Source: Deltaproteobacteria bacterium RBG_13_61_14
GTDB lineage: Bacteria > RBG-13-61-14
DNA: 5,751 nt
Assembly: GCA_001797815.1 (NCBI GenBank)
Contig: MGQK01000084.1
Coordinates: forward strand, 15,484 to 21,234
Direction of reading: 5' to 3'
Shown here: in pieces, positions 1 through 4,853 of the stretch
Numbering within the stretch: the stretch's first letter is position 1
Layout of the letters: every line of letters begins with the position of its first letter
Translations under genes and position numbers: made by a program
The notes under the pieces: model-generated
Told to the model about the DNA's origin: nothing
The model's database searches: none
The model's input: the letters and a program-made list of their open reading frames with translations, nothing else

Positions 1-882
1 CACCTGGCCCAGCCCCAAACCTTTGCCCGGGCGCTCGAAGGCGTCGAGCGGGTCTATCACACCGCCGCCCTCTTCAGCTTCTGGCGTGAGGAAAAGCTCC
101 TGCACCAGATCAACGCCGAGGGCACCAATCACTTCGGCAAGGCCGCTCTGCAAGCCGGGGTCAAGGAATTCATCAACTGGTCCACCGGCGCCCTCTACGG
201 CACCGCCTACGGCAACCGCCTGGTAACTGAAGACGACCCGCCTCAGCCCCACGACAAATACACCCGCAGCAAGTGGGCCGCGGAGCAAGCCGCCTTTGCC
301 CACAACAGCGCCAAGATGAAAGTCCTCAGCCTCCGGCCCGGCGCGGTTTATGGCCCCGGCTCGGCCTACGGCGACGCCAAGGCCCTCTACCTCCTCAAGC
401 GCGGCGTCCTCTGCGTCATCCCCGGCTTCCGCGACTTCTACTCCTCCCACCTCCACATCGCGGACATGGTCGCCGCCGCCATCCACCTCGCCGACCGGCC
501 CCAAAGCTATCGCCCCGAGGCCAAGGACCCGGCCGAGATCGCCTACAACGTGGCCGACGACACCCCCATGTCCGCCAAGGAACTCCTCTCCACCGCCGCC
601 AAGCTCATCCGCAAAAAAGGACTCCTCGGCTTCATCCCCGTCCGCGTGCCCGTGGCCGCGGTCCGCCTGGTCGCCTGGGCCCTGGAAAATTATGCAAATC
701 TGCGTAAGACCGATCCCCTGGTCGAGATTGACTCGATTGACTACATCGCCGCCGGCCATGCCCTCTCCAACGATAAGCTCAAAGCCACCGGCTACCGGCT
801 CCGCCATCCCAGCATCAACGCCTCCCTCGCCGAGATCGTGGCCTGGTATGAAGAAAACAACTGGGACATCTTCCAACTGTAA
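1..882 (+). CDS. NAD-dependent epimerase/dehydratase family protein (extended SDR), 5' end cut by window
   Basis: The reading frame is open from base 1 to the TAA at 880-882 and gives 293 residues without the N-terminal NAD-binding GxxGxxG end, which lies outside the window. Numbering from base 1, the visible SDR landmarks are VYHTAA (18-23, end of a Rossmann strand), NAEGTNHFGKAA (38-49), the STGALYG strand with the catalytic Ser/Thr (61-67), and the catalytic pair Tyr87/Lys91 in DKYTRSK. After these comes LRPGAVYGPG, the usual segment following the active site. The C-terminal substrate-binding part ends in a helix typical of the family (SLAEIVAWYEENNW). Known for the family: oxidation/reduction or epimerisation of nucleotide sugars or sterol-like substrates. 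The substrate cannot be told from this sequence. The ATG at 316 is internal and is not the start, because the catalytic residues lie before it. The protein is likely cytosolic. The gene ends at a gap facing the minus-strand genes. Confidence 0.9.
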   Translation, partial: HLAQPQTFARALEGVERVYHTAALFSFWREEKLLHQINAEGTNHFGKAALQAGVKEFINWSTGALYGTAYGNRLVTEDDPPQPHDKYTRSKWAAEQAAFAHNSAKMKVLSLRPGAVYGPGSAYGDAKALYLLKRGVLCVIPGFRDFYSSHLHIADMVAAAIHLADRPQSYRPEAKDPAEIAYNVADDTPMSAKELLSTAAKLIRKKGLLGFIPVRVPVAAVRLVAWALENYANLRKTDPLVEIDSIDYIAAGHALSNDKLKATGYRLRHPSINASLAEIVAWYEENNWDIFQL

Positions 883-906
883 AAAAGTGCCCAGTGAACA
901 GGGCAC
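881..906 (-). terminator. Probable intrinsic terminator for leftward transcription
   Basis: GTGCCC (887-892) and GGGCAC (901-906) form a 6-bp GC-rich stem around an 8-nt loop. Read on the minus strand, the stem is followed at once by six T (complement of A 881-886), the layout of an intrinsic terminator. It would stop transcripts entering the epimerase gene antisense. On the plus strand only a short TTT follows, so it is at best a weak terminator for the epimerase, whose stop codon overlaps the A run. The structure is seen directly; its activity is inferred. Confidence 0.45.
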
Positions 907-1237
907 CGTTTGAACCCTTGAACCTGAACTGGAACGTGAACGTATCCGAAATAGGCAGGACACGGGTGTCCGTTCGGCTGAGCTCACGGCCGAAAGCCTC
1001 ACCCGCGAACAACCGCCAACTGTGAACCGTGAACTTTTTGGCTCCTCTCGAGGATTGGTGGGTCGAAACCAAGCTTGATCTCGAGCCAAGAATGGATTTT
1101 CTCAGGCATGGCTCCGGTCTCCCGCCGCCTCGGAATCGAGGAACCCCTGGTAACCCTTCAGTTTTAAGGGGCAGTCATGCTTTCTCCCGGTGATGATGAG
1201 AAACGTCGCCGTGAATTTCATGCTCGGCCATTCTGAG
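907..1237. other. Intergenic stretch without a gene; GAAC repeats and small hairpins
   Basis: No open frame here resembles a protein. GAAC occurs at 912, 920, 926, 932 and 938, the last four exactly six bases apart, and again at 1007, 1024 and 1031. Small inverted repeats are GGACAC/GTGTCC (958-971, 2-nt loop), TTCGGC/GCCGAA (973-994) and CCTCG/CGAGG (1128-1141, 4-nt loop). None is followed by a T run, so none is called a terminator. The GAAC tract looks like a degenerate dispersed intergenic repeat, but that needs the rest of the genome. Confidence 0.5.
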
Positions 1238-1240
1238 CCC

Positions 1241-1285
1241 CCTCACCCTCCCCTCTCCCCCGCAGGGGAGAGGGTTAGGGAGAGG
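1241..1285. repeat. Palindromic CCCTCTCCCC / GGGGAGAGGG hairpin
   Basis: CCCTCTCCCC (1251-1260) pairs perfectly with GGGGAGAGGG (1265-1274) around a 4-base loop, CGCA. The arms continue imperfectly outward (CCTCACCCTC on the left, TTAGGGAGAGGG on the right). The right half is copied a second time at about 1399-1419 as part of the 134-bp duplication. It resembles the purine/pyrimidine hairpins scattered between genes in many bacteria. No coding role is visible. Confidence 0.7.
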
Positions 1286-1529
1286 GATAAGCGCTTAGAG
1301 ACTATCTCAAAACCTCTGGTTTTGGATAATTATACAAAATGGCAATTTTTACCCGCGATAAAATCAAGGGCACGGCGTAGGGGCGGCTCGCGAGCGCAGG
1401 GGAGAGGGTTAGGGAGAGGGATAAGCGCTTAGAGACTATCTCAAAACCTCTGGTTTTGGATAATTATACAAAATGGCAATTTTTACCCGCGATAAAATCA
1501 AGGGCACGGCGTAGGGGCGGCTCGCGAGC
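1261..1529. repeat. Perfect 134-bp direct tandem duplication (two copies)
   Basis: Bases 1261-1394 and 1395-1528 are identical by eye over the full 134 bp, and one more matching base (C at 1395/1529) marks a 1-bp junction homology. Each unit carries the right half of the GGGGAGAGGG hairpin, the left terminal repeat and most of the body of MITE A, and the left half of the palindrome at 1511-1538. The first copy is therefore a truncated MITE (left end at 1298, broken at 1394), and only the second runs to its right end. The lack of any mismatch means the duplication is recent, or is an assembly artefact. Confidence 0.93.
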
Positions 1530-1561
1530 CGCCCCTACCTTGCCGGTTTTGAGATAGTTTC
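1432..1561. mobile_element. MITE-like element A (130 bp, 17-bp terminal inverted repeats, TTA duplication)
   Basis: The left end GAGACTATCTCAAAACC (1432-1448) matches the reverse complement of the right end GGTTTTGAGATAGTTTC (1545-1561) at 16 of 17 positions. TTA lies immediately outside both ends (1429-1431 and 1562-1564), in the context CTTAG. The element is non-coding. It holds a small hairpin CAAAACC-TCT-GGTTTTG (1442-1458) and a 28-bp perfect palindrome near its right end. A broken copy of its left 97 bp sits at 1298-1394. Known for IS5-family subgroups: short TNA target duplications. A parent element of that kind is an inference, and no transposase is encoded here. Confidence 0.7.
1511..1538. 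repeat. 28-bp perfect GC-rich palindrome
   Basis: GTAGGGGCGGCTCG (1511-1524) is followed directly by its exact reverse complement (1525-1538), with no loop. It lies inside MITE A near the right end and can extrude as a cruciform or fold back in single-stranded DNA. Its left half recurs at 1377-1394, where the tandem-duplication junction interrupts it. There is no T run behind it, so a terminator role is not supported. Confidence 0.9.
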
Positions 1562-1564
1562 TTA

Positions 1565-1755
1565 GAGCGTGTACGAAAAGGGTCGAGAGTTTGAATGCTT
1601 TGCGGTATTATTTATGCGGCCCTTGGGAGTGCGGAAGCTTGCTTCCGCTTTGGTTACGCCGGCTTGCTGGCGGGCTTTTCCGGGAGCAAGCTCCCGGGAC
1701 AAAAGCGGCGGCAAGCCGCCGCACTCCAAATTCAAAGACCTTTTCATACACGCTC
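1565..1755. mobile_element. MITE-like element B (191 bp, terminal inverted repeats, four internal hairpins)
   Basis: The left end GAGCGTGTACGAAAAGG (1565-1581 plus one G) matches the reverse complement of the right end CCTTTTCATACACGCTC (1739-1755) at all but one position. TTA flanks it at 1562-1564 and 1756-1758, both within CTTAG. Inside are four hairpins in a row: 1631-1648, 1658-1671, 1680-1697 and 1705-1722. Each has a 6-8-bp stem closed by GC-TT-GC (first two) or GC-AA-GC (last two), so the two halves are rough inverted copies of each other. Short open frames across it do not look like proteins. It appears to be a non-autonomous palindromic element. Confidence 0.7.
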
Positions 1756-1758
1756 TTA

Positions 1759-1870
1759 GAGGTGGACCTGGTCGTGGAACAAGGATTTCGGCCACGTTCA
1801 CGTTGACGGGACCCGAGCAGAGGTTGGGGATCGGCCGCGCTTTAGCTCGACCCTGATAACTGAAAGGGCC
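1759..1870. other. Intergenic stretch, no gene recognised
   Basis: This stretch lies between MITE B and the transposase remnant. It is unremarkable in composition and has no start codon with a ribosome binding site and no recognisable RNA gene. It may be a dispersed intergenic repeat, but a genome-wide comparison would be needed to say so. Confidence 0.3.
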
Positions 1871-1909
1871 AAGTGTCAGCATTAAAAGGTCGCTTAAGTG
1901 CCAGCAATT
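1871..1909 (+). repeat. Direct repeat AAGTGTCAGCA / AAGTGCCAGCA, probable insertion-sequence left end
   Basis: AAGTGTCAGCA (1871-1881) and AAGTGCCAGCA (1896-1906) differ by one base and start 25 bp apart. They lie about 60-95 bp upstream of the transposase remnant, where an insertion sequence carries its end and transposase binding sites. No matching inverted copy was found downstream up to 2541, so the right end is either lost or too diverged to see by eye. Confidence 0.4.
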
Positions 1910-1929
1910 CGAGGTCAGTTGGTTTCGTT

Positions 1930-1935
1930 TATAAT
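1930..1935 (+). promoter_or_regulatory. Putative -10 box of the transposase remnant
   Basis: TATAAT matches the sigma-70 -10 consensus perfectly and sits 30 bp ahead of the ATG at 1966. The best -35 candidate, TTCGAG (1908-1913, 16-bp spacer), is poor. The transcript would include the strong Shine-Dalgarno AAGGAGG at 1954-1960, five bases before the ATG. Confidence 0.4.
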
Positions 1936-1965
1936 GCCGGAAACCCTTTTTCCAAGGAGGCCGGT

Positions 1966-2341
1966 ATGAACAAAAAAAACTTCTCTTCAGCGGCGTCGAG
2001 AAATGGTTGCGGCAGTCCGTCGGGGCAACTCGTTGCGCCAAGTCGCCCGGCGGTTTGGAGTTGCCCTCTCGGTCGTGCAACGCTGGGTTGTCCGGGCCGG
2101 AGAAGGCCGTTTGGATCGGGTGAACTGGGGCGACCGGACGCGCGGGCCGCGTTTGCCCCACAATAAAACCGCCCGGGAAACGGAAGAACAAATTTTGGAA
2201 TCGAGGCGTCGGCCACGTGCAAGAGCAGGTCCGCGGGCATCAATATCTTGCGGGCGACCCGCGTCCGAAAGTTGCGCCAGGCGGCGAAGCATGGCCCGGA
2301 ATTGGGAAAAACCTCTATTCCCGGTTGGGATGGGGTGTTGA
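1966..2341 (+). pseudogene. Decayed helix-turn-helix transposase, N-terminal part only, frame break in an A8 run
   Basis: AAGGAGG (1954-1960) precedes ATG 1966, but that frame leads only to a composition-biased 66-residue product ending at 2166. The frame one base further on encodes RRREMVAAVRRGNSLRQVA and continues as a classic helix-turn-helix (about 2027-2089, ending VVQRWV), then LDRVNWGDRTRGP and ETEEQILESRR. This is the N-terminal DNA-binding part of transposases that carry an rve/DDE integrase core. The two frames meet in eight A (1972-1979). One A fewer would fuse MNKKTSLQRRRE to MVAAVRRG, so a frameshift or slippage site lies there. Similarity fades after about 2212, and the frame closes with TGA at 2339-2341. 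The DDE catalytic core is absent, so the gene cannot make an active transposase. The exact IS family (IS481-like or similar) is not certain. Confidence 0.65.
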
Positions 2342-2541
2342 AATCTGTTTTCCAAGAGCGTTGGAGAGAGTTTTGGGTTCGCATCGAAACGATTTTCGTT
2401 CCGATTAAGCCAATGGCCGCTTCCGATGAAAAAGATTGGGGGCAAGACCTGAAAATGGCCGCGTGACTTTTTACGGGTCCATCCAGAATGCCTGTCCCAC
2501 TGATTTACTGCGGGTAGAGAGATGGGCCATGGTGTGGGGGC
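2213..2541. other. Intergenic stretch, no gene recognised
   Basis: Between the transposase remnant and the PHP gene, all frames are short and none reads like a known protein. It may hold further decayed insertion-sequence DNA or an old intergenic repeat. No clear terminator for the leftward PHP/M23 transcript was found. The PHP stop codon is at 2542-2544, and no GC stem followed by T on the minus strand is evident beyond it. Confidence 0.35.
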
Positions 2542-3156
2542 TTATTGGTGGTCGCGGCGAAGGGCCTGGCAGCGGCCGGCGCGGATTTCCGCGATCAGCT
2601 CGGCCATGGTCTCTACGGAATTTTCCAAACGGGTCAGGCAGGAGCCGAGTTCGGAAAGGAAGTGGGCATCGGAGCCGCCGGTGGCGAAGAGGCCGACCTG
2701 GCTCGCCCACTGCACGGCAAAGCGGTTTTCGTCCTCGGAGTTGGCGCCGTTCAAGGTCTCGACCGCAGAGACCCCGGGCAAATCCAGGGAGCGGGCGCCC
2801 AGGCTGATATAGGGCCGGAAGATGTGAGCCGGAACGACCAGGCCGCCGGCTGCGGCGATGGCGCGGGCAAGTGGGACCGGGTCGAGCCGGCGGGAGAAGT
2901 CGAAGGTCTGGGCCAGGGCGGGAGTGACGCCGTAAATCAGGAGGTGTCCCCAAAAGGTCTCGGCCTCGACGCCGTGGAGGATGAGGAGCCGGTATTTTTG
3001 GCCGAGCCCGGTGAAATCGAAGTCAGTGACCAGGCGCTTGTGTTCCATGAAGACCAGGCCCTGGAGCCCGAGGGCGGCGGCGCGGCCGGCGTATTCTTCG
3101 GGAGGGGTGGGGCTGTCCAGGGAAAAGATGGAATGGACGTGGAGGTCGAGGAGCAT
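2542..3156 (-). CDS. PHP-domain metal-dependent phosphoesterase
   Basis: The 204-residue protein begins with the PHP signature DLHVHS (4-9; metal ligands His6 and His8). It then shows MEHK (37-40, His39, in place of the usual T-D/E-H), GVEAET (62-67, bridging Glu64), His71, PAH (109-111, His111) and GSDAH (161-165, Asp163 and His165). All ligands expected of a trinuclear PHP site are present. Known for the family: hydrolysis of phosphoesters such as small nucleotides or histidinol phosphate. The substrate is unknown. There is no signal peptide, so it is probably cytosolic. It lies 21 bp downstream of the M23 gene, in the same frame beyond the in-frame TGA, and is probably co-transcribed. The only Shine-Dalgarno-like bases (GGAG) abut the ATG, so initiation may rely on translational coupling. 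The start is supported because the metal motif begins at residue 4, as is common in this family. Confidence 0.88.
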   Translation of the reverse strand: MLLDLHVHSIFSLDSPTPPEEYAGRAAALGLQGLVFMEHKRLVTDFDFTGLGQKYRLLILHGVEAETFWGHLLIYGVTPALAQTFDFSRRLDPVPLARAIAAAGGLVVPAHIFRPYISLGARSLDLPGVSAVETLNGANSEDENRFAVQWASQVGLFATGGSDAHFLSELGSCLTRLENSVETMAELIAEIRAGRCQALRRDHQ

Positions 3157-3177
3157 CTCCGGAAGAGGCGAATTAAA

Positions 3178-4719
3178 TCAGTCGCCGGCCTCCTGTGCGA
3201 GTTGGGTTGAGGCGGCGCCGGGCAGGGCTTGGGCGCTGGCCAGTTTGGCTTGGAGCCGGGACTTGGCGGTGCGGAAGTCTTTGAGGTTGGAGGCTCCAGG
3301 CCCGGCCGAGCCTCGGAACTTGAGGGGGTCCAAGCTTTTGCCGTTACGGAGGATGCGGTAACACAGGTGCGGGCCGGTGGCGAGACCGGAGGACCCGACG
3401 TAGCCGATGACCTGGCCTTGCTTGACCCGCACGCCCCGGCGGATGCCGGGCCCGTAGCGGGAGAGGTGGCCGTAGGTGGTGGTGTAGGTCGAGTTATGGC
3501 GCAGGCTGAGGTAGCGGCCGTAATCGCCTTTCCAGCCGGCATACTCGATGACGCCGTCGGCCGGCGCCCGGATGGGAGTGCCGGAGTGGGCGGAATAATC
3601 CACGGCCAGGTGGGGCCGGTGGTAATGCAGGATGGGATGGAAGCGGCTGTGGGTGTAGCCGGAGGTGACGCGGGCGGATTTGACCGGGGTCCGCAAGGTA
3701 AAGCGGCCCAGGGAATTGCCGGCCTCATCGTAATAGCCGGCGGCGCGTTTGCCGTCCTTATAAGAGAAAGCCCAATGCTCTTGCCGGCCGGTTTCGATCT
3801 TGGCCGCCAGGATGCGGCGCTCGCCGGCGCCGTGCTGGCGGTCGGGACGGGAAGAGACGAGGACCTCGAAGCGGTCGCCGGCGCGAAAGTCGCGGCGGAA
3901 GTCAATTTCCCAGGTGAAGATCTCGATCAGGGACATGATCATCCCGGCGGAGAGACCGGCGCGCTGGGCGGCCTCGTAGAAGTTGGTGCTGACCATGCCG
4001 GCGTAGATTTGCTCGCCGGTGGGGAGGGTCTGGCGGAGTCCGGGCGCGGAGGTGACGGAGGCATGGGGTTTGTCGTCGGCGGGGATGGACTCGCCGCCCA
4101 GGTCATCAATGACCGGGATGCCGTTTTCGTAGTGGAAACTGACCGCGATCAGCTGCGGTTTTTCCTGGGGGATGGGCTCGGTAATTTCCAGGTCGGCCTG
4201 CCAGCCGTCGCCCTCTTTTTGGATGACCAGGTGACGCTCGGGCGAGATGTGGAAGATGAAGCTCTGGAACTGGTCGGGCTCGACGTAGATGAGCTCAAAG
4301 GATTGCCCGGGATGGACCCGGGAGAGGCGGTATTGAGGTTGGGCGACTTTCTCCCATTCCTGGATCAAGATTGCCGGGACTCCGAACTGGGCCAGGGCCT
4401 CGAAGATGGTGTCGCGCTCGCGGAGGTAGTAGTAAACCGATTGGGCGGGGAGCGAGGAGGCTTGGTTGTCGCCGGCTTCGAGGGAGTCCCCTGGCGCCAG
4501 CTCCGCCCCGGCTTCTGCCTCGGGTTCGTCGCCGACCACGGTCAGACATTCGGCCGGGTTTTGAGCGGCCTGGAGCCAGTAACCGAACGCGGTCCCGGAA
4601 CCGAACACGGCCAACACCATCAGCCAGAGCAAGCTGACCAGGACCCACCAGTGGACACAACGGATGCTGTAGCATGGGGCCCGAGGCTGCGGGCGATTCG
4701 CGGTCAGGGTTCGTGTCAT
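3178..4719 (-). CDS. Membrane-anchored M23 family metallopeptidase (MepM/Csd3-like)
   Basis: The protein has 513 residues. A basic N-terminus leads into one hydrophobic segment (about 24-48), which is a membrane anchor or uncleaved signal placing the rest outside the cytoplasmic membrane. An acidic linker (about 64-85) follows, then a LysM/OapA-like region (about 96-146: LRERDTIFEALAQFGVP, then VHPGQSFELIY). A middle domain as in MepM/Csd3 (about 150-330) is next, and the M23 domain lies at about 340-468. Zinc-site residues are His370 and Asp374 (HLAVD), with His418 in YGHLS and His451 in GPHLC. The usual final His ligand of HxH is Cys453. Known role: cutting peptide cross-bridges in peptidoglycan for growth or shape. 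The tail (470-513) is rich in Ala, Gln and Lys. The ATG at 4719 has an AGGA ten bases upstream and lies just inside a good promoter. The gene probably heads a two-gene unit with the PHP gene. Confidence 0.9.
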   Translation of the reverse strand: MTRTLTANRPQPRAPCYSIRCVHWWVLVSLLWLMVLAVFGSGTAFGYWLQAAQNPAECLTVVGDEPEAEAGAELAPGDSLEAGDNQASSLPAQSVYYYLRERDTIFEALAQFGVPAILIQEWEKVAQPQYRLSRVHPGQSFELIYVEPDQFQSFIFHISPERHLVIQKEGDGWQADLEITEPIPQEKPQLIAVSFHYENGIPVIDDLGGESIPADDKPHASVTSAPGLRQTLPTGEQIYAGMVSTNFYEAAQRAGLSAGMIMSLIEIFTWEIDFRRDFRAGDRFEVLVSSRPDRQHGAGERRILAAKIETGRQEHWAFSYKDGKRAAGYYDEAGNSLGRFTLRTPVKSARVTSGYTHSRFHPILHYHRPHLAVDYSAHSGTPIRAPADGVIEYAGWKGDYGRYLSLRHNSTYTTTYGHLSRYGPGIRRGVRVKQGQVIGYVGSSGLATGPHLCYRILRNGKSLDPLKFRGSAGPGASNLKDFRTAKSRLQAKLASAQALPGAASTQLAQEAGD

Positions 4720-4751
4720 CCGATCCGGTTCCTGCTCCCAATTGATGTCTA

Positions 4752-4783
4752 ATTATAGCATAATGAACCTAAGGTTAGGTCAA
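4752..4783 (-). promoter_or_regulatory. Extended -10 promoter for the M23/PHP unit
   Basis: On the minus strand, TGCTATAAT gives a perfect -10 (complement of 4752-4757) with the TG extension that lessens the need for a -35. TTGACC (complement of 4778-4783) is a near-consensus -35 but is 20 bp away, longer than the ideal 17. The spacer contains the inverted repeat AACCT-A-AGGTT (4766-4776), a possible operator. Predicted transcription start is near 4745, about 25 bases before the ATG. Confidence 0.6.
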
Positions 4784-4853
4784 TTTTAACAACAAAGAAA
4801 AGCCAAGGCAAGAAAAAAATGGCGGGTTATTAAAATTTTTTTACCCCGGGGGT
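4784..4853 (-). terminator. AT-rich spacer with a weak possible terminator after the biotin carrier gene
   Basis: Downstream of the biotin-carrier stop codon (minus strand), a GGGT...ACCC pair (within about 4824-4846) encloses an AAAATTTT core and is followed by seven T (complement of A 4813-4819). The stem is short and interrupted, so termination would be partial at best. The stretch is much more AT-rich than its surroundings, as expected for a promoter-bearing gap. Confidence 0.25.

Noticed and set aside
316-882. ATG at 316 as the start of a short epimerase-like protein
   Set aside because: The same frame is open back to base 1 and encodes the catalytic Tyr-x-x-x-Lys and Ser/Thr strand before 316.
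815-1072. 85-codon minus-strand frame overlapping the epimerase end
   Set aside because: It crosses the terminator hairpin and the GAAC repeats, has no ribosome binding site and resembles nothing known.
1262-1529. CRISPR array
   Set aside because: Only two copies of a 134-bp unit exist, with no spacers; it is a tandem duplication.
1759-1870. tRNA or other structured RNA gene
   Set aside because: I looked for a cloverleaf and a T-loop GTTCGANNC in this spacer and saw none.
1562-2191. 209-codon minus-strand frame across MITE B and the transposase remnant
   Set aside because: It runs through the terminal repeats and hairpins of element B and antisense to the helix-turn-helix; its residues resemble no protein family.
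2937-3905. 322-codon minus-strand frame overlapping the M23 and PHP genes
   Set aside because: It is rich in Pro, Ser, Thr and Ala, as expected of a GC-rich shifted frame, and overlaps two genes with intact catalytic motifs.
2542-4719. M23-PHP fusion through the in-frame TGA at 3178-3180
   Set aside because: The two genes are in the same frame and only 21 bp apart, but there is no sign of TGA recoding in this window, and the PHP domain begins normally at its own ATG.
3229-4752. 507-codon plus-strand open frame opposite the M23 gene
   Set aside because: It is the antisense of a clear M23 peptidase in GC-rich DNA. The translation is Gly/Ala/Val/Asp-rich and has no recognisable domain.
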